Source: Guillardia theta CCMP2712
Lineage: Eukaryota; Cryptophyceae; Pyrenomonadales; Geminigeraceae
Direction of reading: 5' to 3'
Assembly (NCBI RefSeq): GCF_000315625.1
Contig: NW_005434573.1
Location: 15,440-79,439, forward strand
DNA: 64,000 nucleotides
Both the position numbers and the translations under genes were made by a program. This document shows positions 32,716 through 43,430 of the stretch, in pieces. Under the pieces are notes generated by a model that worked only from the letters and a program-made list of their open reading frames with translations, was not told where the DNA came from and made no database searches. The number at the start of each line of letters is the position of its first letter. The first letter of the stretch is position 1.

Positions 32716-33142
32716 TTTCACGCGTGGCCCAGAGGTCCAGATTCCCAGTGCTCGTCGTACTAATTTTACTCAATAAATTTGAAATCAACTGGACCAGTGG
32801 CATAAAAGTGACTTTTATTCCCAAAGGTCGAGATGGTGAACCGTTGTGGTCGAGTTTGTCAGCAGGGCAATTGCACCCCCACAGGGGCCCACCGATAGAA
32901 TCAGGAGGTGGGGTCCTGACCGGACTTTAAATGTGCCTAGCCCAAGCTCCGTTCTATGCCGCAATACATACAATGGTAATCAAGAAATATCTAACCCTTC
33001 CTATACCACCCAATGTAAACGACGGGCTCGGGCGGGAAAAGACCGTGACACGATCGTGACAATTTTACCTTTAAAAACATGTATGATTGAAATAGATTTC
33101 AAACAGGTTCTGGGAATCTGGACCTCTGGGCCACGCGTGAAA
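32716..33142. mobile_element. Element with perfect 33-bp terminal inverted repeats
   Basis: 32716-32748 (starting TTTCACGCGTGGCCCAGAGG) is exactly repeated in reverse complement at 33110-33142. The 427-bp span holds no convincing gene. Looser inverted similarity continues inward (TTTGAAATCAA against GATTTCAAACA), and a short palindrome GTGACACGATCGTGAC lies at about 33045. It could be a MITE-like non-autonomous transposon or another hairpin-forming sequence; no clear target-site duplication was seen. Confidence 0.55.
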
Positions 33143-33697
33143 ACCTGAGAGTACAGTTGTTCAACTTTGACTCAGATGAGTTAACGTTGATGAGGTTGAT
33201 GATCTCTTTGAGTGCTATGAGTCAACACATTTGAGGAACTTTACGGCTAGGAGGATCGGGGTCGTCACTTTTCAATTATGGAGAGAATCGAATCATCTTC
33301 TATGTAGAGGTGGGTCAGCCCTGACATCGAAAGCAGGGCTATGGGGAGATTTTTAGTTGGCCGCACCGTTACACTTGGAGAATTTACGAAAAGAGGTTAT
33401 TTCTTAAATACCGGTTTGTCTCTCTTTTGAAAACAAAAGATTTCCTCAATCCTCCCAATGAAATAGATGGTTTTTTCGTACATCCGTAAAACTTGTCCCA
33501 TGGTCCAACTTCCACTTTGCATAGCCCCCTACTCATACATAGCAGATTCTTCAATTCCGTCTATAATTAAATTTCGATAGCTCTGCACTTCAGACTGATC
33601 ACAGATCCCTCACAGGGTACCCTGCTCCACCACCCTTCCCTACCCCCCCTCCTTGAGGGAGTGGGGTGCGCAGGTGCGACGAACCAAACAGGACAAA

Positions 33698-35090
33698 ATG
33701 GCAGCCAGAGACAACAGAAACATGACGAACGAGCATCAGGCCGACGATGCTGGCCATCACACCCAACGAAACCCTCGCAAGAAGACTCTCTCCTCCCAGG
33801 TTGCAGCAGAGATCTTCGCGGAGAGGTCCCTCAAGACCGGCTTTGCTACTGTGGAGAGCGTGTATGTGGCGAAGAAGTATGGCATCAGCTCCAAGACTGT
33901 GCGCGACATCTGGAACCGAAAGACATGGGCGGAGGCAACAAGGACAATGTGGACGGAAGAAGAGCTAAGGTCGGTGGAGGTCCAACAGTCGGACAAGGAG
34001 GACAAGAGGCTGAAGGGAAGGAAAAGAAAGCTTTCCGATGTGCAAGGCAGCTCGTCCGATTTAACTCGCCAGTCTTCAAAGGTTTGTAACGAGGGTGAGC
34101 AGGCCAGAGGTCAGCATTCAGCAGCGCCCTCGGAATCAGAGACGAGCACTGTGTGCAGTATGGTTAATTCTGGGACGAAGTCTCCCCAGGACGGCTCGGA
34201 TGGGTCAAGCTCTCAGCGTGGACCCGAGTTACATGATGATTTTCTTCAAGGCTCGAGGAGCTCAACCTCCAGCTTTCCTAGCAAGTCCACTGCATCAACG
34301 TCCTCTGACGGCTGCCCCGACGATAGGTCGGACCACATAGCGGGGGCGCAACCACCCAGGGAAAGAAGCAGCGAAGGAAGCATGGAGGACAGGAAATCGA
34401 GCGACAATGATGAGCAAAAGGACCTGTGCTCAGATTCGGGGTCTAATTCAAGCTGCCCGTCGGCCGCATCGTCGGGAGATACGAAACATAGTAATCGCCC
34501 GCAAGCACGCTCTGATGACAGGACAAAGTCAGGCAGAAGTACGAGGCAAACAGGGCAAGATGGATATTGAGGCAATTGCACAGATTGCAGGTCTGCTCAA
34601 GCATCTCACGGAGCAGCAGCAAATAATCATGCAGAAGCAGCAGCAGATCCTTCTCAGCACCAGTTGCATTCATCTTGCAATGGAGGCACGAGGCTTCAGA
34701 CCAACTGCTGACTCCGCGATGTTCCCCTCAACGTTCTGCCAGCAGGCTAGCTACCAGCAAGCTAACCTTGCTAATGCCAGCCCGACGGGATTTCTAGGAC
34801 TTTTGCATTCGCCCAGTCAAGAACCAGGGTTGGGGTTACAAGGTAGATGTAGCACAATGTTCGAGGCAAGGAGCACTCATTCGTCAGGGAGTGAAGACGG
34901 GCTTGCAGGAGGTCAAAGAGGAAGCTTGCAACAGAACATAATGGCGACAGACAGTGTAATCGGCTTGCGATCGGCGCATCAACTTGCAGCGGAACTTGAA
35001 GCCAATCGCCAGACCGATCTTAACGCCAGAATACAGAACTTGTCCACGATGTTAGCAACGTGTCAGAAACTTCTTGGGCAGAATAAATGA
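33698..35090 (+). CDS. Helix-turn-helix DNA-binding protein with Ser-rich middle
   Basis: From MAARDNRNMTNEH (an earlier ATG is at 33653), two frames join over a 31-nt candidate intron (34491-34521, GTAATC...GACAG, phase 1), giving about 453 aa. Residues 35-95 hold the HTH: SSQVAAEIFAERS, then VAKKYGISSKTVRDIWNRKT, then WAEATRTMW. This combination is familiar from many algal and oomycete proteins of unknown role and resembles recombinase/homeodomain-like folds. Residues about 110-265 are Ser/Asp/Lys-rich and disordered. The second part has a Gln-rich helix (LTEQQQIIMQKQQQILL), later SAHQLAAELEANRQTDLNAR and a coiled-coil end. The intron is unusually short, so the two frames could instead be separate genes or alternative isoforms. 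Confidence 0.6.
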
Positions 35091-35094
35091 TCCG

Positions 35095-36245
35095 ATGATC
35101 CGAGCCATTGGCTCCAGTCTCCGCCGGAGCGCACTGTGGGAAGTTTCCGAACGTAGTGACCGCGGCGTGGACTTCCAGTCACTGCCGGCTGTGGCGGCCG
35201 CGGCACCGTACAGTACGGTATGCGCGGCCGCGCCGCGGGGTTCCGGGCCGCCGGGGGCCGGGCCCCGGCGGCCACCGTGGCCGCGGCCGCACTCAGCGCC
35301 CACTCCGGGCCGGCCGGGACTCCGGGACGGACGGTGAGTGTCCGATCTGGCCGTGACACTCACGGACGGTGCGGCCCGGCGGGCCGCCGCCCGGCCCGGG
35401 CCCGGCGGCCCGTTGACTGACTCCGAGGGCAGTCACTCGGAGTCACGTCCGGCCGGCGGGCCGGCGGGTCCATAGTGACGCCGCCGGCCGCCGGGTGACC
35501 CTGACCCGGTGTGACTCGGACTCGCCACCCGGCCCAGCCGGAGGCTCCCGCCGGGGCCGGAACTTAACGGCGGCGGCGCGCGGCGGCCCCCGCCGCGCCG
35601 CCGGGCCGGCTCAGTCAAACTGAGTTTCAAACTTGCGGCGGCCATGTGACTCAGTCGCGCCGCCCGGGGGCAAGGCTGACTGCAGTGCCAGCCCGGCCCG
35701 GCCCCCCCGCCCGGCTCGGCCCGGACTCGGGCCCTCACTGATCGCCGGGCCCGCCGCCTCCCGCCGCGGTTATCATCCGGCCGGGGGCCCCGGCGGGGCC
35801 GGGGGCTCAGTGACCGCCGATCATAGTACCGTACGACGGTGACAGACCGGCGGCCGGCGCCCACGCCGGGCCGGGTTCCGACGATTCCGAAGTTCGGTAC
35901 CCGCCGGCTTTCACTTAGTCGGAGCCTCGAAGGGTCTGATCGGACCGACCGTCCGGTCCGACCGGGGGGCCGCCCGGGCCCGGCCTGCCGTCACGGCGTG
36001 CCGCACTCAGGCACTGCCGCACTGGCAGGCTGGGGCGGCGGTGCCTGGGCCGCCGCCCGGCGCGGCGCCGCCGCACCCGGGCGTCCGCGGTTGCTCCGAG
36101 CCGGCCCGGCCGCGCTCCGACGGACTCACCGTGGCAGCCTCACGGTCACCGGGTGCCACGCCACGGTGGGCCGCAGGCCCGGCCAGGCTTGCCGCCCGGC
36201 CCGGCGGCCCGGGCCTGGCGTCCCGCGGCCGCGTCGGCACTGGCA
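35095..36245. other. GC-rich island 2 (largest)
   Basis: Starts within about 5-20 bp of the preceding stop codon and ends abruptly at about 36245, where AT-richer C-rich DNA begins. It is built of GGCCGGCCGG, CCGCCGCCCGGC, CCGTACGGT and GACTCGGAGTCAC-type words. There is no coherent coding region. Confidence 0.8.
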
Positions 36246-36249
36246 CGGT

Positions 36250-36600
36250 TGGAAATACTACCCCCTCTCAGGTTGTCTTATCGAAAAAAACATAACCCTG
36301 GTATTTTGTACCCACTGCCTGAAATACCGTCTTTGATACCTACAAATACCCACCTTCCTTCCTCCCTTCTGGTTCAAAGTTGTACCCCCACCCTATACTT
36401 TTCGGAGGGTGGAGATGTGAGGATGGGGTGGCCTCCGCCTGGTTGCTTTCCCCGTCGATCGTAGACCGCGCTTGTGCTGCTCTGCTCTGCTCGCCATAAC
36501 AGGATCGAGCATTCTGGTACCTTCCTGTGGTGGAAACCATCTTCAAGCGACTTTCTATCAAGTGGGAGCTCATAGCCCCCACCGTACCAAGATTCTTCTC
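36250..36600 (+). other. C-rich asymmetric stretch
   Basis: AATACTACCCCC, GATACCTACAAATACCC and CACCCTATACTTTTC-type sequence next to GC-rich island 2. No gene seen. Confidence 0.5.
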
Positions 36601-36837
36601 AGCGAGAAAAAGCCAAGAAACTGAAAAGTATTACTTGACCGCTAGAGGATAGTGTTGTTGATTGTCTTTTCCATGATAGCCTGCCTGCAAACGACTGAGC
36701 TTGCTTCGTTGTTGTGAAAAGTCTCCTCTTGACTGAATAGTCTTTTCTTTGAGGTATTTATTGACATGATCTTCTGTCAATTCTTCTATAATCTTCACTG
36801 GTGAAACATTTTCATTGCAGATTCAAGACACACATCC

Positions 36838-37532
36838 ATGCAAAGATATTTGTTCGCTCTTTTGGTATTGGTATGCTTTCAACAGTTGTGGGCGCAGCCA
36901 ATCAAGCAAACTCTCCTGCTTCGAAATGAATACATTCATCGGGCTGCACCTGGTGGCATCATCAACAGTGGCATGCAGAGCTCGAATGTTATGCGATTGC
37001 GTGGTGGAATGGATCAGATGGCAGCATATCTGCTATGCAGAATGGGTGGAAACGATACCCCGACATTCGAGGATGTCACAAAAGTGCTCAATTCAGTGAA
37101 TGCCAAAGTAACTCATTGGTTGAATACAACTCTCATGCTGATTGAGATCAGGTTGAGGAAGACAGAATCAACCATCTTGTCAAGGAGTTAAATGGAAAAG
37201 ACATTCAAGAACTCCTCGAAAAGTATGCGAAATTAGCTTCGACATTCTTTGTTTCACTTTCTCTTCAGGGCCAGAAAGGAGGCTTTGGAGAACGATAAGA
37301 TTGACCAGTATCTTGCCCAGCAGGGAGGGGGCGGTGGAGCGTCTCAAGCTCCGCAAGGTGCTGATGCAGGAACCAAACCTGCAGACAAGGCCGATGCAAA
37401 GACCAAGGCAAAGGGAGCTGAGGTCGACCTTGACATCAAGTGATGTGTTGTGGATTCTGACTTGTCAAACAGAAAAAGGAGTCTTCCAGCGACTCGCTTG
37501 ACGGCGACATGGGATTCGGTTTGTTTGACTAG
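36838..37532 (+). CDS. 60S acidic ribosomal protein P2 with signal peptide (probable periplastid ribosome)
   Basis: Four exons: 36838-37107, 37152-37222, 37269-37422, 37473-37532; introns 44, 46 and 50 nt; 184 aa. The last donor (GAG|GTCGAC) is weak but gives the only frame with the P-protein end. Residues about 1-19 are a signal peptide (MQRYLFALLVLVCFQQLWA) and +1 is Gln, not aromatic. A 40-residue basic, Ser/Asn-containing stretch ends VMRLRGG. The mature protein is typical P2: QMAAYLLCRMGGNDTP, VTKVLNSVNAKVEEDRIN, HLVKELNGKDIQELLEK, an Ala/Gly/Gln hinge and the invariant acidic end DGDMGFGLFD, which binds translation factors at the ribosomal stalk. Cytosolic P2 has no leader. In cryptophytes, a leader without +1 Phe directs proteins to the periplastid compartment, where nucleomorph ribosomes work. 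Confidence 0.88.
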
Positions 37533-37539
37533 AAACATT

Positions 37540-39290
37540 CATGTTGTGAGGGCGAGGCATGCAAGATTTCCACAAAGAATTGTTCCAAACACCTTGCAAA
37601 TCAACAAGCACTATTCGTTTATTGCTCGAATTGAAGTTTTTTGGAAAAATATATGGTACATTTATGGATTGAGCCCTGTTTTGTCCACCCCATCATATCC
37701 CCCCATGTGATTCTACAGGCGAATCAGTCAGATTGTCTTATGAAACAAAAGCACACTGTCGAATGACCTGAGCGCCAACCCGCCAAACATCTTTCCACTT
37801 GTTCTCGTTGGGGAGGTTCATACCTCCTGTCTCATAGGTTAATGTTGCACATTTCGATCTATCACATGATACCGGGGCAAGTACCAGTTGTCTTGAAGGT
37901 GGGAACCCAGGTGTCCTAGAAAATGCTGTGAGAACTGTGAAATCGCGAAGTCGCGACTTGCAACCTGATGGTATGCGTGGGGAGTACAGTCACCAACCTG
38001 TACCAGAATAAAGACAATTATGAGATTCCATTCCATCTACAGCAGAGAGCAACCGGATACAGCGGGTTTTTGGCTCTCGGATCTCGCCCACTCTCTGCCC
38101 AGCCATACTTGTCCCATTGTTCGCCGCTCAGCATCGTCGTGGTTGCAAAGAGATTGTGCAACATCCTGTAACAATAGCATTCAGCTTAAGATTCACATGA
38201 GAACCAATCTTTGCAGGGTGATCATGTAGCTGACTGGCCAACACCAATATTTCACAACGATCTCGTATTACACTGTTTGGTCACAACATGCATACACTAT
38301 GCTACTGCAGAATTTCTCATCAGAAGCTCAAGATGTAAGTCTGAAAATCAATTTTTAACTCAAGGATTCAATCATTTTGGGGAAAGCCTGGTCACATCAA
38401 TTTCTTCAACTACTCAAAGGATTACAACACGCAAAGATACTTTCAAACAACAAGAATCAGTGCGTCACTTCCATAGAAGAGCTTTAGTTGGTATCAGATG
38501 AACGTCTAGTGCTCTTGATACGCTTTTATGTATGACGAGCTACTATAACACGTGTGTTTCTTCGATGTTCACTGATGCGCGTCACATCAAATGATTAGGT
38601 TGAAGAATCTGCCCATGACGGCTGAACTTGTGAAGTGACATACGTTACAAAACCGTTACATATTTGCGCATTGCGGCCGGGCCGGCAGCACTAGTGTGCC
38701 ACCGTGCGGCACTGCATCGGCGTGACAATAAGTAATAGTTATTACTCAAAGTTAACTCAAATTTTAGATAAACTTGCGTACCGCAGACGCGGTAGAAGGC
38801 TCTAGTAGGTCACGGCGCAACCGTACAGCTCTAAGGCCGGAAGGACCCCTGCTTTTCACCACGATTTAGGGGGTAGCAGAGAGAACTGGAAACACTTCCA
38901 AACTTTCCTGCCTTTTGCACCTGCCAGAGCCGAGAGAACCCCTTGGAAATAAAAGATTGTCAAAGGAAAAGGGGGTGGGGTACCGTCCTGCAGGACTAAA
39001 ATGAGTCACGGCAGCGGGCTTGTCTTCCTACGAACAGCTAAGCAACGCCTTTCCTGCGGAGCTCTCCCATCCCCTCACATTCTTTCGTTTCCCTAGCTCG
39101 CCCCTCCGAACTTCCTGACCGAACATCCTGACGTACCGTGCAAGCTCTCGTGCATCCCGTCCCAACAAATTTGCTTCATAAGGCTTCAACAAAGCAAAAC
39201 TTTCCTGTATTCGTTCGAAATTGGCTTGTGACTTTATTGACCTGTGATTGATATTGCTGTCCCAAATCGAAATCTCCAAATCTCGAGGAC
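37540..39290. other. Intergenic; no gene supported
   Basis: Mostly AT-richer DNA with scattered stops in all frames. 38675-38730 is a small GC-rich patch (GCGGCCGGGCCGGCAGC) with the same vocabulary as the large islands. Confidence 0.5.
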
Positions 39291-39294
39291 AAAG

Positions 39295-39705
39295 ATGAAT
39301 CTGATCCATGGAGGAGCTGTCCGAGAGATCTTGTCCGCTGACAAGGATGACTGGAAATCTACATCAAAGGATTTTTCCTTTCCAGACATAGAATCCGAGC
39401 AACCGTCAGGCAACATTGCTCCGGCGGATCCAAAGCGCTTTCATGAAATCTTTGGAACCAATGTTGATCTAATCTTTCCTCGTGGCCATGAATTCATCAG
39501 TCTGGAGAAAGGGAGAAATGTATCCAACGCTACCAGTCGTGTAAGCAGCAGGTGCACCAAGATTGCCGAGGAGGTTCTGGATGCAGCAGATCAAGACGGC
39601 AGGCTTTGTGAGGTGTTGACAGCCTTGCGCAAGAGAAGAACCTCGCACGCTCACTTCGTTGCCGATGTTATCGGGGAGCTGGATTTGAAACTGAATACGG
39701 ACTAG
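39295..39705 (+). CDS. Hypothetical protein, FGT-motif family member B
   Basis: 136 codons from MNLIHGGAVREILS (an alternative ATG is at 39244). It shares with the gene at 23917 an APADPKRFHEIFGTNV block and a DQDGRLCEVLTALRK block in the same order, with KGRN between them. Unlike gene A it ends soon after the second block (ADVIGELDLKLNTD). It is therefore a short paralogue, and the shared core is probably the functional domain. Function unknown. Confidence 0.6.
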   Translation: MNLIHGGAVREILSADKDDWKSTSKDFSFPDIESEQPSGNIAPADPKRFHEIFGTNVDLIFPRGHEFISLEKGRNVSNATSRVSSRCTKIAEEVLDAADQDGRLCEVLTALRKRRTSHAHFVADVIGELDLKLNTD

Positions 39706-39709
39706 AATT

Positions 39710-40340
39710 TCTCACAGCTCATGTACATGTTCCCAATCCTTTTCTGTAAGATAGGCTGTATTCCTTTGATCTTTGAATGAAAATAACCAATTCCAGAACC
39801 ATTTCAAATCATCTCATATTCGAACTGCCGTCGCATCGTATCATGAAGTTCCAGCGCCATGGAAGTCAGAACAGAATGGTCAGCTCGTGACCACACATGG
39901 TGTCTCTAGCGTGTGAAATTTTTCATGCTTGATGGACTTGCTCGTGTTTTGCAATTGTCCCCCAGCCACGATTTCAGCTTTCATGAATGTTGGCACATTT
40001 CTGCTGATGATCAAAACAGTTGGTGCTTATTGATTGATGTACCTGAGGTAGCCCCGCCTGAGTTAATCAAAATTTACAATCATTGATTGAGTGATCATTT
40101 CTCTACGCTGCGCAACGCAGATCAAATCTGAGGCTAGTGAGACTAGGTCGCACGGTTGATGGAGATTGAGAGAAGGAAGGAGAAACAAATATCTCTGTTT
40201 TACTGGTGAGTTTAATCAGTCAAACATCAAGTGAGAAAATGAGCAGCTGGCAGCAGCTGTAAGCAATCAAACAAATCTAAGAGAAAGGTCCATGGAGCTT
40301 GCAACCAAGTCTATATCACAATTTTAGGCAGCCTGGTGCT
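39710..40340. other. Intergenic; nothing recognised
   Basis: AT-richer DNA between a plus-strand and a minus-strand gene end (convergent). Confidence 0.5.
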
Positions 40341-40344
40341 CTGC

Positions 40345-42189
40345 TTACCGTTTGCCCTTGTGGAACACTTGAAGAATGCTTCCAAAGAGGACCTGAAGAC
40401 CTATTGCCCAGCCTCCAACAACCAGCAAGTCCTTCCACACAGCATGATCCTCCATGTTGTAGAAGACGAGAACTTCCTTTCCATTGTGAAACTGAGGGCT
40501 GTCAAAGTACTTGATGCCCTCAAACTCGTTGACCATGAAAGCTCTGAACGAGTAGGTATGAAATGCCATGTAGTACCCCCAGATGAAGTAGTCAGGGATG
40601 TCGTTCTTGACCTTCATGAAGCCCTCGCACAACATGAAGAAGCCGTACACTGCCGCCCCTAGCGCGATCCCGATGATGTAATGAGGAACGACGGAGGCAA
40701 TGACGCACATGAAGGCTTCGGCTGTAACAAGAGAGAGGAAGAGGTCCGCAAGGAACACTCCGAAGCCGTTGAGACCGGCAGGAAGTACCACAAGGATAGT
40801 GCTGACCAAGGAGATGATGAAAAGGCCCGGCAACGACATGAAGAAAGACGCCAGCACATATGCTGGCACCACATACCAGCCATTAGCCCTCTCGCGCAGA
40901 AACACAGCTCTCTCCACGATAAAGAAGGGCAGCACTGCCACAGACATGAACACCAAGAAAGCAGCAACGAAGAAGAGGAGAGCAACGCGACTGTTGATGT
41001 CTGTGGGACCATGGCCAAGGTTCCAGAACATGAAGCCCATCAGCAGGCAGAGCATGATGTACATGACGAGTCGGACGAGAAAAATACCCGGGTTGCGCGC
41101 ATTGTTGAAGAAGGCGCGATGAGACAAGATCATGAGCTGCGTCATGAAGCCGTTCCTGTGACTGGCAGGGCTGATAGCATGCTCAATGGGGCGGGCAAGT
41201 GCTGACGTCAACGCCATGCCCTCCGGCTCTTCTTTGAATAGCTTTGCGAGGAGCTCGATATCAGCATGCCCCTCAAAGTCCGTGTTGGCGAGTCGGAGGA
41301 AGAAATCTGCAGGGTTCGACTGGCTGGGGCAGGGATACCCCATCCTCGAGAAATAGTCCACGGCGTTTTTAGCGGCTCCAAAGTAGAGGCACTTGCCCCT
41401 GGACAGCAGGAGAAACTTGTCGAAGTTGGCCCACACCTCGGAAGGAGGCTGATGAATGGTGCACACAACCGTCGTCCCCATCTTGGCGAGGTGAGACAAG
41501 TGACTCATGATGTTCTCTGCAGCAGCTGAGTCGAGGCCTGACGTCGGCTCGTCCAGCAGCAGGATGGAGGGGTTTCGCACCAGCTCCACTGCGATCGACA
41601 GGCGTCGAAGCTGGCCTCCACTGAGTCCCTTGCGAAACACGTCTCCCACGATGGTGTTGCTGCACGAGTCCAACCCGAGAACGTGAGTCACGTTCTCTGC
41701 CCTCGCCCTCCTCTCCTCAGGTGTGCTCTCTGAGTGAGGAATGAGGAGGTCTGCTGCGTACCGCATCGTCTCCTTGACTGTGAAGGGCGTCTGAAGCGCG
41801 TGCTCCTGCTGCACGTACGAAGCCACCATGCTGAAGGTCTCGTCTCTGAGCTTGCCGTTGACCAGTACATCTCCCATGAACTTCCTCCCCTTGCGGTTAG
41901 GGTCGATCCTTCCGGCGATGGCGTCGAGCAGGGTCGTCTTGCCGCCTCCCGACGGCCCGCAGATGGCGAGCATCTCACCAGGACGAACGATGCCCGAGAG
42001 GCCATCAAGGATGCGCTTGTCTATGGTTTCTTTCTTGCCGGTCTGAGGGTTCGCGCGGGTGAGCTTGACGTCATAGGTGAGATCCTTCCATGCGATAGTA
42101 GCTGGTTTTACTCTCAGAGACTGGTACGCCAGTGAGCTAGCCGAGGACGCCCCATGAGCCCTAGGAGGTGAAAGTGTCAGTGTTGTCAT
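40345..42189 (-). CDS. ABCG (white/PDR5-half) type ABC transporter, intronless
   Basis: 614 codons from MTTLTLSPPRAHG; an upstream extension to 42366 is probably not translated. The nucleotide-binding domain comes first, as in ABCG: Walker A GPSGGGKTT (about residues 78-86), Q-loop VQQEHAL, signature LSGGQLRR, Walker B ILLLDEPTSGLDSA and H-loop CTIHQPP. The C-terminal half has six hydrophobic segments (for example LVRLVMYIMLCLLMGFMFW; VALLFFVAAFLVFMSVAVL; LADLFLSLVTAEAFMCVIAS), with the conserved ERAVFLRERANGWY before the mid helices. One NBD and one TMD make it a half-transporter that must dimerise. Lipid, sterol or xenobiotic export is typical; the substrate is unknown. Confidence 0.95.
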   Translation of the reverse strand: MTTLTLSPPRAHGASSASSLAYQSLRVKPATIAWKDLTYDVKLTRANPQTGKKETIDKRILDGLSGIVRPGEMLAICGPSGGGKTTLLDAIAGRIDPNRKGRKFMGDVLVNGKLRDETFSMVASYVQQEHALQTPFTVKETMRYAADLLIPHSESTPEERRARAENVTHVLGLDSCSNTIVGDVFRKGLSGGQLRRLSIAVELVRNPSILLLDEPTSGLDSAAAENIMSHLSHLAKMGTTVVCTIHQPPSEVWANFDKFLLLSRGKCLYFGAAKNAVDYFSRMGYPCPSQSNPADFFLRLANTDFEGHADIELLAKLFKEEPEGMALTSALARPIEHAISPASHRNGFMTQLMILSHRAFFNNARNPGIFLVRLVMYIMLCLLMGFMFWNLGHGPTDINSRVALLFFVAAFLVFMSVAVLPFFIVERAVFLRERANGWYVVPAYVLASFFMSLPGLFIISLVSTILVVLPAGLNGFGVFLADLFLSLVTAEAFMCVIASVVPHYIIGIALGAAVYGFFMLCEGFMKVKNDIPDYFIWGYYMAFHTYSFRAFMVNEFEGIKYFDSPQFHNGKEVLVFYNMEDHAVWKDLLVVGGWAIGLQVLFGSILQVFHKGKR

Positions 42190-42359
42190 CTTTCTACAAG
42201 GCTTGCTCACAGGATGTGAGCTTGAGAAAGCTCTACAGAGCTGCTGTCCATCTGAACAGGGATGGTGTAGCTGTCTTGGCGCTGCTCCGTCATGGCGGGT
42301 GGCTCTGTGTTGGACCTTGCCCCGACTCCCTTCGGGTTTAAAAAAGCGCACTTTGCAAG

Positions 42360-43260
42360 TTACCATGCACCCACCCTGTGAAAATTCGAATTATTCTCCC
42401 CTACCTCCTCAAACAATCTCAATTGTACCAGACTGACGTCTTACCACCCCAATGAAATACTACCCACCCCACCATTGAGCTGGAGCCTCAAAAATTCATG
42501 ATGAGAGATGATCCACGATACATCCTCCTACTGAGACCCTAAAGACCCCGTACCTTCATAGGACTTCCTAGGACCGATTTTGAAATCACTGGGAGCCATA
42601 TATGGAACCTAGGAGTGTAGGACCCCACTCTAGACAGAGTAAGAACTTGCTATGACCTCTCTGTCGTACTCCAGCCGTTGAGGGGGCGCAAGCCTACCAA
42701 TGACTGATCTTTTTTTTGTTGCCTTTGTCAGTTGTAAACTTTGAGTGCCGGCGCAACCGTACCGTACGGTGTGTCAGTGTGCCAGAGTCGCCGATCCGGG
42801 CCCGTACGCCCGGCCGTCCACGGAGTCACCCTCTACTATAAACCCTCCGCCGGCCTGAGGGTCTAGAGGGTTCAGGTCCCGAGGGCCGACTCGTCAGAGC
42901 GGCTTCAATGAGGCCGCAAAGTTCAATCCGGGCCCAAGTCCGGGAGTCTGCTCAGTCCTTCCGACCCGGTGACTGGAGACTCGGACTCTCCGGGTGACTC
43001 AGCCTCGGGGCCGGGAACGCCAGAAGTTGGACCGGGGGCCGGCCGCGGCGACCGTACTCAGTACCGTATCGGACCGCCCGGCGCCCCCCCGGTGAACGGT
43101 GCCGGGCCGGGGCGGCCCTTCGACTGAGGCCCGGCGGCCGCTCACTGTGACGGTCACCGCACCGCCCGCGGCCCGGCCGGTGACGGTGCCGCCGCCCGGC
43201 CACCGTCAGTGGCCGGTATGATACTTGAAGCCTCCGACTCGTCGGACCCGGACCCGGAAA
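42360..43260. other. C-rich stretch followed by GC-rich island 3
   Basis: 42360-42490 is dense in CACCC and TACCCC. 42500-42735 is ordinary. 42750-43255 is extremely GC-rich with GCCGTACCGTACGG-like and GGCGGCCGCTCACTGTGACGG words. It ends about 170 bp before the isocitrate dehydrogenase start. Confidence 0.75.
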
Positions 43261-43430
43261 AGACCTTTTCCCATTTTTTAAAATTGCAATAGACGTAGCC
43301 AGGAAAAATAGTAATAAGGTCTATAAAAAGGTTATATATTCTTTATTCGTACAACTTTGGTACCATCTGCCAAATGGGTATCACTACTTTATAAAATACA
43401 ATCCCTTTTACATGTGTTAAAAGCGCGCAC

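Noticed and set aside
42190-42366. 59-residue N-terminal extension of the ABCG protein
   Set aside because: Composition looks untranslated and an ATG in good context starts just before the conserved region; transcript data would decide.
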